This document shows, piece by piece, positions 1 to 7,864 of a DNA stretch of 11,574 nt. The first letter of the stretch is position 1, and each line of letters begins with the position of its first letter. A program made the translations under genes and the position numbers. Location of the stretch: the NCBI GenBank assembly GCA_001970855.1, contig LSSN01005800.1:1-11574 (forward strand). The letters run 5' to 3'. A model generated the notes under the pieces. The model searched no databases, was not told where the DNA came from, and worked only from the letters and a program-made list of their open reading frames with translations. Origin of the DNA: Smittium culicis (lineage: Eukaryota > Kickxellomycota > Harpellomycetes > Harpellales > Legeriomycetaceae).

Positions 1-123
1 CCCATTTGTGAGGTTTGTTTTTTTTGTATACTCGTATTGTTATACGCCTGCTACGATTGGGTAAAGTGGCCTGATCAAAGCTTATTACAACGCCTATTTT
101 AAAACAAATTTTGAAATTTTTAT

Positions 124-1391
124 TCATCTCTTCGATAAAAGGCTTAATTTTCCAGCAATCATCTTTTTTACTTTCAGGGCTACAGTTATCCAAAAAATGT
201 GACATCTTTTAAATGAATTCAAAACGATTTTTAGACATAAATCAACCAATAAACTTGCATCAATCGCTCCTTTATTTATTTGAGCACACTGATATTTAAT
301 TACGATTATAGCAGGTTTAATCGTATGGTATAATTGCAATCCATGTACAATGATTAACTCTTCTACTGAAACTGGCTTAATCTTTATTTCGCTGTATTTA
401 TTTGGTTATAAATTTCCACGAATTTGATCTAAATATTTGATTGCTTCAATAGAAATTTTCTCCTAAAAGCTAATTTTAAGCAATAAAATAACATATAAAT
501 GTGGCTTCATAAAATTTCCCGCAGATGGAATTATACATACCTCCTAAGAAAAATAATCGTTTGTTGAATCTATTTATTTATTGGTTGACGAATTTGTTAG
601 TGAATTAAGAAATTCCTTTTCCACGTTTTTACTGGTGCATAGTGATTATTCTAAATGAAATGTTAGATCACCAACAAAATTTTATGAATTTTCATCATCT
701 AATCTTGAGCCAGAGCTAAAATCAAATTCGTTTTCGCTATTCTCACCCTAGTATTAACTATCTGAATTTAGATTCTCCAAATCATCTTATAAATCATACT
801 ATGAATTAAATTTTAATCGCTCAGACCCGTAGATTAAATTATTCGTGAATTTTGGGATCCTAAAACATTTAAAATAAATTTGAGAATAATTATATTTCTA
901 ACTATATAAAAATAAATTATTACCCAATTAATTCTCAGTATCATCTGATTCGTCAGAGAATAAATATTTTTGACGATTCTGTTGAATTTCGTATACTTAC
1001 TTATCAGAATAATTAAAGTTTTTAGTGGTAACATATGATATTATTTTACTAAAGAAATTTTCACAATCATTTTTTGAATTTGATATGTTAATTTTATCAA
1101 TCTCCATTTCAATATTTGATTATTGATTTGAATTTGGTTTTTCTTGTATGTTATAATAATTATAATTTTTGATTCCAAATATGATATCTTCGTAACTAAA
1201 CTTGATTATGCTATTTATATTTATAAATTGCACTTCAAATTTCGATCGAATAGTTTTTGGGCATGATATAATTTATATTAAAATATGTGGTTATCTAATC
1301 TGTCTTTAATAATATTTCTAACCCTCTTTTCGCTGAGAACTATAACTTCAAATTTAACACTTTTGTATAAGTATTTTGAAATTTGTTCCAT
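124..1391 (-). CDS. Hypothetical acidic protein, 414 aa, read with TAA/TAG=Gln
   Basis: I do not recognise the family. From the ATG at 1391-1389 (just after an A-rich run on the coding strand) the frame stays free of TGA until 124-126. It contains about 15 in-frame TAA/TAG codons, at positions where Gln reads naturally. One frame change near 1230 is repaired exactly by a 23-nt GT...TAG intron (1211-1233), giving 414 residues. The middle third is acidic and Ser/Asn-rich (FSDESDDTENQ, GENSENEFDF). The last 130 or so residues look helical and basic, including GAIDASLLVDLCLKIVLNSF. G is enriched at codon position 1, as in real genes. There is no signal peptide or clear membrane segment. The absence of indels over 400 codons argues against decay as the source of the TAA/TAG codons. 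The coding look continues past the TGA to the window edge, so that TGA may be sense and the gene longer. Confidence 0.62.
1211..1233 (-). other. Putative 23-nt spliceosomal micro-intron
   Basis: Read on the minus strand this starts GTG and ends TAG and is almost pure A+T. Excising it joins the 5' frame (ending ...FDRNL) to the 3' frame (NIIKFSYEDI...) with no loss of frame. Introns this short are known in ciliates such as Paramecium. The GTG start is less usual than GTA there. This is inferred from frame continuity only; no transcript has been seen. Confidence 0.5.
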
Positions 1392-1467
1392 TTCTTTTTT
1401 TTTTTTGATATCCTAGCATTTAAATTTTGTTTAGTGGGGAGAAGGGATAATTAAATACTTGCCAGAA

Positions 1468-2001
1468 TCAAGCCTTTTAAATAAATTAAACACATAAAAT
1501 ATTTTCAACTAAAATCAAAATTGAAAATATATACAGCATAGATATAACTAAAATATAAACTTAGGTATTTTTAAATTCTATTTCATGAATTTGATTATAT
1601 ATTTAAATTAGCTAAAATAATATAATTTATTTTTAACGATTTAACTAATTCAAGAACTAAAGTTTATTTCCCGAAAATTTAATTGGAGCTGAAATTTTAT
1701 CATTTTTTTCGTCTTTCATTGGATATAAATATCCATTAGCATATGCCCATCCGAAATTTCCTTAATTACAGATTTTTATTAAATGATTAAGAGTTTTTTC
1801 CTTAATTTAAAGCTTTTTTTATTATTGAACAATGAGTTACAATCAAAGCAACTCATTGAATTCAATATTTAAAGTAGTATTAATTTTAATAATTCTCTAT
1901 ATAGATAGGATTATTTACTCAGCTGGAATTCTCCTTGTTTTTTATTTTCATATAATTTATCCCCTTATTTTATAACTACTAATAAATACCAGCTAAATCA
2001 T
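1468..2001 (-). CDS. Hypothetical protein with C-terminal membrane segment, frame-broken
   Basis: Family not recognised. On the minus strand a frame free of TGA runs from 1842 to the TGA at 1468-1470 (125 codons), with several TAA/TAG codons read as Gln. It reads ICNQGNFGWAYANGYLYPM and ends in a strongly hydrophobic stretch (VYILVISMLYIFSILILV) that would span a membrane. Upstream, an ATG at 2001-1999 after a 13-T run opens a frame that joins the next one (LYENKKQGEFQLSKQSYLYREL) if a 16-nt GTA...AAG intron (1964-1979) is removed. The change of frame between about 1800 and 1842 is not explained by a short intron; a 7-A run there could be an indel. The stop lies only 76 nt upstream of the ATG of the next minus-strand gene, a compact tandem arrangement. 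The start and exon structure are guesses. Confidence 0.35.
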
Positions 2002-3870
2002 AAAAAAAAAAAAATTTCTAACTCCAATACTAATTTCTTATAAATAAAGAATCCTCGATTCAAATCGAAAGACAGAAAAACACCCAACGGAGCTGTGATT
2101 TAAAACGACTGTAACAATTGATAAAAAATTTATGATAAATTAGTAATACAATAAATTAAAATATAAATGTTACCAAATTTAATAAAATAGCAATTTTTTT
2201 ATCTTCCTATTGACAATTAGGATCACAAAATAAGCAATACTAATAGAAAAAAACGATTTATCATGAATTTCATTATTACAGGAATAAAGTTCAGCCTTTT
2301 TAAGGAGATTGTATTTCTGTGATAAAATTATTAAAAATTGAAAAACCTATATTAAATTTATGACCTCTGATAGTAATTTATTAGTAAAAAGCTAATTCAA
2401 AAAAAATTATAGAACAAATTATAACTCATATTGAAAAATTATTTTAAATAATTCTTTTGAAGCTATTGATATTAACGACTTTTAAAATTCAATTATAGCT
2501 GTAAAATGATATTATTTATAGCAATTATATTTTTTAAATATGTCATTTTTAAGGTTGTTGAATTTTTATCATATAAAATAATTAAATATTATTATACTAT
2601 ACTTATATTTGTAAACACATACAAAGTGGGTTTTACTTTTATAAAATTCTATATACCTAGCATGTTATTGAAAAAAAACAATGGTTATTTATATTTGAAA
2701 ATAAAAATCTTTTTGTTGTACTATTATCATATATTAACGCATGTAGTTCAATAAGAGACGATATGAAAAAATTAACTCTGGAATTAGAAAGTGGTTAAAA
2801 ACGACCATAAAAAAATTAGTCGCATCAGGAGTGACATAGGATTTCCAAAATTTCGAGATCTTTCTGTCGTTAATCGAAGATAGTACCGTTATTTACGCGC
2901 AGAAAAATTATACTGAGATCGATATGGAACCTTATACTATGGATAGAATATGTTCTGTGCCGAATTAACAAGTTATTTAGTAACATTTTATCCACCCTAA
3001 TTCCGAGATAGCTTTATGACAGCGGCCCATTGAGCACACAAAGATTAAAAAACCAAAAAATATTTATGAAAAGATAAAATTAATCGCTGGAAAATCTTAT
3101 CTAGATTCAAAAGAGAAATTATGGTTTAATTTATACCTTTTTCCAAGAAAAAAATAGTCAAAGCGATATTAGAAAAAATTCCTATTGCTTTTCAGACCAC
3201 AAAACTAATTCTTCAAATAATACAATATAATCTGAAAATAGATGATCTGTCATATAACGCTTTATGTAAACAGATGTGACAATTAGAGGATGAGTAAAAA
3301 AAATAGGCGCATAATAACGGATGTCTAGATTGTACAGAAGCCTAGTTATTATTTCACTCAATAAAAAATATTGATTCCGTAATATATTGAATTATTTCAT
3401 AGAAAAATTAAAACAATCACAGATAGATGTGAATTTTCAATATTGAAAAATTATTTGTTTGAAATTAAACTTTGCTTAAAATAGAGATTTTTAAAAAAAA
3501 TCATAAGATTACACAACAGGATCACAGATTTTGAAAGAATAATTATATACGAGTCATTTTATTGATTAAATATTTTCGGCGAATAAAATAGCATGAAAGA
3601 CAAGCAAAAATGAGAAAAATCGTTTCTTTGATCAGAAAATAAATGTTTTATGATAAAACGAAGATATAGAAATACCAAAAAGATTTATAAGCTCCAAAAA
3701 TAATAATTACGATTTGTGATTATTCAGATTAATAGCATTAAACCCAAACATAGTACCTTCTTCGTTCAGAATCCCTAACGTGATGTTGAAATAAAACCAT
3801 TGAATATGTAAATTTTATAAACTACATTTTATATAGGAAAAATATTAAGTGTAACCATCTTAGTTGGATA
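1982..3870 (+). pseudogene. Coding-dense but frame-broken block
   Basis: The plus strand is purine-rich here and reads like protein, but in successive frames: 1982-2319 (..PRFKSKDRKTPNGAVIQ..), 2330-2400, 2699-3016 (..ASGVTQDFQNFEIFLSLI..), 3020-3142 (YEKIKLIAGKSYLDSKEKLW), 3148-3387 (AILEKIPIAFQTTKLILQ), 3236-3562 (MSKKNRRIITDVQIVQ.., then CEFSILKNYLFEIKLCLK) and 3654-3800 (EDIEIPKRFISSKNNNYDL). TAA/TAG must be read through everywhere, and TGA also falls inside the likely coding stretches (3017, 3277, 3563, 3717). Some joins can be made with short GT...AG introns (for example a 21-nt GTA...TAG at 3266-3286). Others sit on A-runs, such as 3148-3154, where one extra base would restore frame. 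No family was recognised. It could be a pseudogene, a gene interrupted by eliminated sequences, or an intact gene with assembly indels. In an AT-rich genome many frames look protein-like, so confidence is low. Confidence 0.3.
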
Positions 3871-4375
3871 ATAATAAACGAAAATTACAAACCAATAAAA
3901 AATAAGTGAAATAGAATGTACTAAGAATATTTTTTTTACATAAATTGTAAATTACGCCTATGTGATATCCTTATGATCTTTTCTTTCGCAAAGGTAACCT
4001 ACCAGCTAAAAGAATTTCATAAAATTTTCTTTTAAAAATCTCGTTTAAAAAATATTTTATTCTGACATGATAGAAATATGAAGGTATCAATCAGATATCC
4101 GTTAGCCAAGACCAGTCCAAAGAGTTGATATAAATGGACCAGAAACTACTCCTATTGAAGGAGCGCAGACCGAAACATAAAACCCCGATTTAACCATAAG
4201 AATTCCTTTGGCCGACTTGGGAGTTTATCCAGAGCTTATTGAAGCTATTCATTCAACCGAAGAAGACTTATTCCGCACACCGCATACATAAGATGAAAGG
4301 AAAGAAGCAATCCACTCTTGTTCAAAAACAAGTTATGTGAAATACCTGATACCGCCGCTAAACGAAACAGTATCT

Positions 4376-4380
4376 ACAAC
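4376..4380 (+). repeat. Target-site duplication ACAAC, left copy
   Basis: ACAAC directly precedes the 5' end of the LTR (TGATATG...). It matches the right copy at 4775-4779 perfectly. The 5-bp length is typical of LTR-retrotransposon integrases. Confidence 0.75.
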
Positions 4381-4472
4381 TGATATGCACAGAAACATTC
4401 TAGAATTTTATCAAACATTATGGGACAAAATGAAATGTTACGAAATGTTATCTATAGATTATTTATAATCTC

Positions 4473-4490
4473 TTCTAGAACCTTCTAGAA
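4473..4490 (+). promoter_or_regulatory. Perfect four-unit heat-shock element
   Basis: TTCTAGAACCTTCTAGAA is the alternating pattern TTCnnGAAnnTTCnnGAA bound by heat-shock factor. It lies in the expected U3 part of the solo LTR, 94 nt upstream of the TATA box. Binding is inferred from the motif only. Confidence 0.6.
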
Positions 4491-4584
4491 CATTTAATAA
4501 TATTCCGCAGCTATTTTTTGAAAATTATTAATTTTTTTATAATTCTATTTTTTTAATAATACCATTTAGATTTTTCATCAAAAG

Positions 4585-4592
4585 TATAAAAG
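4585..4592 (+). promoter_or_regulatory. TATA box of the LTR promoter
   Basis: TATAAAAG, followed by GGTGACC, is a near-ideal TATA element and one of the few G/C-flanked ones in the window. With the heat-shock element upstream it marks the U3/R side of the LTR. Transcription would start about 25-35 nt downstream and run into the 3' half of gag. Confidence 0.55.
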
Positions 4593-4699
4593 GGTGACCT
4601 TTTTCCATCTTTCAGAAAAATATTGGTGTATTATTTATTTTAAAATGTTTATCCCACTAAATATATATCATTCCTATAATATTAAATACATAACACCAT

Positions 4700-4746
4700 C
4701 TTAGTCTTAGTCTTAGTCTTAGTTCCAGTTTCAGTCCAACCTTAGT
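4700..4746 (+). repeat. Degenerate CTTAGT hexamer array
   Basis: Four perfect CTTAGT units (4700-4723) are followed by the variants TCCAGT and TTCAGT, a 5-nt spacer and a further CTTAGT at 4741. The array lies in the R/U5 part of the solo LTR and probably arose by replication slippage. Confidence 0.7.
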
Positions 4747-4774
4747 CCTGTTTTTATTCCTTCCTTCGTGCTTA

Positions 4775-4779
4775 ACAAC
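4775..4779 (+). repeat. Target-site duplication ACAAC, right copy
   Basis: Perfect match to 4376-4380. The interrupted gag frame resumes here (ACG ACA AGG...). Confidence 0.75.
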
Positions 4780-5219
4780 GACAAGGAAGAAGGAAGATGC
4801 TACCTTGCATGGAATTTAAGCCACCTTATCGTAGTATATACTTTTGATTTATTAATACGTACACCACAGAATCCAAATATACCCAGGGCTAACTACTGAA
4901 TATCGGAACTTAGTCTTTGCCAGCAATATGTTAGAAGTATTATCTGATTAGCATCCATTGTCACATATAGAATTCATAACGGCCTAAACAAGAGAATTGA
5001 ATTTCCTCGTAAACTAATTCAGCTGATCGGGTTGAAAAACAAAATTCAGATTGTTCAGGAAAAGCTGGATGCTATCATAGCCTTCAAGAATCCGGAATAG
5101 CGTTCCAGAACCTCAAAGCACTTTCTCTGGCACTAGCAGATTAGTGCACAATACTTAACATACAGCAAATCTACTCAGGCGCAAACAGTCAAAGCTATAC
5201 ATAAACCCTTCGCAGTAAA

Positions 5220-6770
5220 AAATATGCGAAGAAATCAAAAATTCTCGTGTGAGGAAGCCGAAGGAGAAATGTGTCTCATGGGACCTTTTAACAGTTCCAC
5301 TAGTTTAGTAATTCTATCGCTGACACACCATCCGATATGCAACAAGAGTAAAATCAATCCTGAGGTCCACCGGATTCTGACAGACGAAGTAGCCGCGCTC
5401 CTGTTCAAGAAAGCTATATAGGAGGTCAAATATCAAAATCCAGGATTCTAAAGCAACCTCTTTGTTATACAAAAGAAGGCAAGGGGACTAAGACCAGTCC
5501 TAGACCTGAGGAAATTGAATCGGAATGTAGAGCCGATGAATTTAAAAATTGAAACTCTGACGTCGATATTCAAGATGGTTGAAAGGAAGATATTCATGGC
5601 TTCACTGGATCCTGAAGATGCATTCATTCATACTCTGATTCACAACAAGTGCGATATTATCTTCTATTCTGGTAGAAAAGAAAATCTTACCAGTTGCGCT
5701 TTCACCTGTTTGGGATATCACTCATTACACACACTTTAACATAGGTCCTAAGACTATTTCTAGCATGATTTCGTTCACAGTTCATGCGATTCTCGGCGTA
5801 TCTAAACAATCTGTTAATCTTAAGAGAATCCTGAGAGGTATTAAACACGAATACCAGCAGAATTTACTCTAAGCTTCTCAAGTTGGGATACAAAATCAAG
5901 AAAAAGAAATCTACGACCACACCTAAACAAGTTATCACACTTAGGAATGCAAGTCAATACACAAAACATGATGTGAAAGCTCCCAGTTCCAAAATCATGA
6001 TCGTGCGCCGAGAGGCCAGCAAGTTATTGATTACAGGCCAAACCTCATTGAAGGGATTGGTGAGCTTAATAGGGAAAGCACAAGCAGTTTTATTGGATCT
6101 TCTCTCAGGATTCCTAATGATACGAAGGCTCTTATCTTAAGAAAACCGTACTATCTACACTGATATCCTGGACAACCGCAGTTATTCTAACAGAGCCTGC
6201 TATCCAGAATCTGAAATATAGGAACGAGCAACTAACCAAATGGTATGGGCAGTCATTCATTCCAGAATATCCGGAGCTGTAGAATTTACAGACTCCACCG
6301 AAAATACACGCGAGGTGGTAATCGGGTCAAAAAAACTATTCAGGAATATGGAATTCGCAGGTAATACTGATGAAAATTTATTTAAAGAGCTAGAGGCGAT
6401 ATTTTTTTTTGCTACTTTTCAAGATATTAATAGGGCTATCAGTGATTATATATTTTTCAGCCCAAATACTCTTGAATAAGCTTGGAAATTTGGAGGTGCT
6501 ACTTTGGCGTAGCTTCTAGATATCATGGAACAGATTTCGACACATTTCCTACTAACCGAAACTCGAACGAAAGTATAATTCGTACCTTCAATTTTGAATC
6601 CAGTCAATGGACCGAGCCGCCTAACGGCGCAAACAGAATAGACAATATAATATCAAAATTTACGACGCTGAAAGCAATTTTCGGTTCGCACAATGTGAAC
6701 CTGTTCGCTTCATAAAAGAACAAGAAACTGGAAGCTGTAAACTTATTATAACTGGTTACCCGACCTGATG
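5220..6770 (+). pseudogene. DIRS-type reverse transcriptase-RNase H remnant
   Basis: This would copy the element RNA into DNA. RT motifs in order: SNLFVIQKK and GLRPVLDLRKLN (5440-5520); IETLTSIFKMVE, then ASLDPEDAF with the first catalytic Asp intact at 5608-5610; after a frame change near 5730, FRSQFMRFSAYLNNLLI (5775-5820), where the Y-x-D-D box has become YLNN; then KLLKLGYKIKKKKS, TPKQVITL and EASKLLITGQTSLKGLVSL, typical of the DIRS palm/thumb. The connection includes WYGQSFIPEYPEL. RNase H follows: VEFTDSTEN (Asp at 6291-6293), FKELEAI, WKFGGATL, LLDIMEQ, VPSILNPVNGPSR, and a C-terminal FGSHNVNLFAS near 6685-6714. In-frame TAA/TAG codons occur throughout, with TGA at about 5768 and 5831 and at least four frame changes. 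It is not functional as written. The family is secure; the exact start is not. Confidence 0.78.
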
Positions 6771-6849
6771 AAATTATGAATTTTCAAACCACTTCTGCTT
6801 CAGGTGAAAACAATAATACATACCCAAAAAGCGGGAAAAAGCCGTTAAC

Positions 6850-7864
6850 AGAGAACAAACATTGGATTCTGATGATATGGCGGATCAGCGACGTATCATA
6901 CAAGAGCATGATTTGTCAGATCTAGCCATTAACATTATCGTTTCAAAAAGATGGTGTATCAAACGTAAAAACAGATAATATCGATAAAAAACGCTTTACT
7001 GATCTGAGAATTAGTATAAAATAATCTCCGCAATATCAGCACCGCAAATAGTCAAATATATAGCCGAAATTTACCGAGAAATTAATTTTATGGAAACCAC
7101 AGTACGGACCTATAAATAAGCTCTTTTTATGCATGTTAATAACACCGACATACTTGAAAGAGTCCAACTGCTTAAAGAATTTTCCTCTGCTCTAGAGTAC
7201 TCCCCAGTTACGTCTTTTTTAGCGCATTAAATCACATTAACTCCAGTTATAATTACGTTTCGTGACTGGGTGAATACAGCACAGCTATCCCATTAGGACT
7301 TATCTTCGATGATATACTATCTACCAACTGTTTCAGGATTCCTAAGAGTATCTGAAATACACCTCATAGATGATGCTAAATCGGTAATTTCTCAATGAAT
7401 ATTAAATTTAGAAATTTTAACCCCAAAATGAGAAGCGCAAGGGACGTTCAATGTTTCAAAATTGACTAACCAGTAGAACACTGATAAAATTTTATGCCCA
7501 GATACACCTAAGAGGTGTATAATCAAAATATAGCGCAAAATCCATACCCGATTCCACATGTCAGAAACAGTTCAATTGAAGTTTATAAATTATTAAGATA
7601 CATAAAAGACCATTCAAAGACTCTCACAGTAAACTGAATAACCCAGTATATAAACTCGATTTCGGGACTCATAAGCCGCCCAGCGAACATCCAATACCTA
7701 AATCACGCGTGACTGGGGCAACTCTTGAATCATTTGCGGGAGTTTCGGTTGAAGATATTTTCACGCACGCATTCTCGTCAAATTATTCTATGTTTGACTC
7801 TTATTATAGACTCGTTAAAAGATCCACTAGCAATCTAACTGAATATATTTTTCCTCTGCAGTAA
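6850..7864 (+). pseudogene. DIRS-type tyrosine recombinase remnant
   Basis: This is the integrase of YR retrotransposons, which joins circular cDNA to the target by site-specific recombination. The N-terminal core-binding part reads DLAINIIVSKRW...KRKNR (6905-6990), then IVKYIAEIYREINFMETTVR. The catalytic part has ITLTPVIITFRDWVNTAQL and SGFLRVSEIHLIDDAKS, with the first catalytic Arg at 7345-7347, then LNLEILTPKMRSARD, IAQNPYPIPH, YIKDHSKTL, ISGLISRPAN, RVTGATLESFAGVSVEDIF, and HAFSSNYSMFDSYYRLV carrying the candidate nucleophile Tyr near 7784-7808. It ends EYIFPLQ followed by TAA at 7862, which is where family members normally stop. Several frame changes (near 7010, 7490 and 7700) and internal TAA/TAG/TGA codons disable it. 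The call rests on motif order and spacing. Confidence 0.75.

Larger units (their letters stand above)
4381..4774 (+). mobile_element. Solo LTR (about 394 bp) inserted in the DIRS gag
   Basis: A long terminal repeat left by LTR-LTR recombination of a Ty1/copia- or Ty3-type element. It begins with TG (TGATATGCAC) and ends ...TTCGTGCTTA, flanked on both sides by ACAAC. An alternative right end, ...TTAACA at 4777, would give TG...CA but leaves an imperfect duplication (ACAAC/ACGAC). The boundaries are supported independently: deleting the LTR and one ACAAC fuses the two halves of gag in the same frame (NETVSTT / TRKKEDATLHGIQ). Inside are a heat-shock element (4473-4490), a TATA box (4585-4592) and a CTTAGT hexamer array (4700-4746), so the U3-R-U5 direction is the same as the DIRS genes. 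No internal retrotransposon genes or second LTR are present. The parent element family is not known to me. Confidence 0.78.
4094..5100 (+). pseudogene. DIRS-type gag remnant, split by a solo LTR
   Basis: This is the structural (Gag-like) ORF1 of the element. In one frame from 4094 it reads RPVQRVDINGPETTPIEGAQ, then IPLADLGVYPELIEAIHSTE, then SCSKTSYVKYLIPPLNETVS up to 4380. After the inserted LTR the same protein resumes at 4778 with TRKKEDATLHGIQ, followed by YVHHRIQ, then TTEYRNLVFASNMLEVLSD. It ends, after a frame change near 4965, with RIHNGLNKRIEF and EKLDAIIAFKNPE at 5097. This order matches the Gag of DIRS-like elements I know from fungi and protists (a conserved DxxLxGIQ...YVHRxIQ block). 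About eight TAA/TAG codons interrupt the frame. Two, at 4817 and 4832, fall where the family has Gln; others fall at Tyr or other sites, so they do not by themselves prove a code change. No zinc knuckle was seen. Confidence 0.68.
4094..7864 (+). mobile_element. Decayed DIRS/Ngaro-type tyrosine-recombinase retrotransposon
   Basis: Three protein regions lie in the order gag (4094-5100), reverse transcriptase plus RNase H (about 5220-6770) and tyrosine recombinase (about 6850-7864). An RT-RH followed by a lambda-type recombinase in place of a DDE integrase defines the YR retrotransposons. No methyltransferase domain was seen between them, which leans towards the Ngaro side, but DIRS cannot be excluded. 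These elements insert as circular cDNA by recombination and usually leave no target duplication. The copy is inactive: many in-frame stops, at least five frame changes, a mutated RT catalytic box and an LTR inserted in gag. It is clearly richer in G+C than the flanking DNA. The terminal repeats (inverted for DIRS, split direct for Ngaro) could not be identified, so the outer limits are those of the coding part only. Confidence 0.8.

Noticed and set aside
676..692. 17-bp match to 7966-7982 (AAAATTTTATGAATTTT)
   Set aside because: A/T-only apart from one G. Close variants occur elsewhere, and one copy is inside a gene, so it is not taken as a terminal repeat of the DIRS-like element.
834..1034. 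Minus-strand standard-code frame
   Set aside because: It is an off-frame shadow inside the 414-aa gene, whose own frame is open across the same bases when TAA/TAG are read through.
2050..2070. GATTCAAATC resembling a tRNA B box
   Set aside because: No matching T stem, no A box at the right distance and no cloverleaf could be folded.
1951..2568. 206-codon minus-strand frame without TGA
   Set aside because: The translation is dominated by Phe, Leu, Ile and Tyr, as expected from the antisense of a purine-rich strand, and the plus strand reads better here.
2506..2754. 82-codon standard-code frame, strongly hydrophobic (MILFIAIIFF...)
   Set aside because: It is Phe/Ile/Tyr-rich with little codon-position bias, and in this AT-rich DNA such frames arise by chance. 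It could be a leader exon (a 35-nt GTG...TAG at 2626-2660 would join it onward), but support is too thin for a gene call.
2572..3249. 226-codon minus-strand frame without TGA
   Set aside because: Same reason: TCA triplets are scarce because the plus strand is A-rich, so the long opening is not evidence of coding.
4398..4405. Third TTCTAGAA motif near the LTR start
   Set aside because: An isolated two-unit palindrome 68 nt from the main heat-shock element; it may add to it, but alone it is below the three-unit minimum.
4760..4789. Inverted repeat CTTCCTTCGT / ACG-AC-AAGGAAG
   Set aside because: It straddles the LTR/gag boundary, so the pairing comes from two unrelated sequences brought together by insertion.
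5235..5429. Minus-strand frame opposite the RT region
   Set aside because: Antisense shadow of the DIRS coding sequence; no motif of its own.
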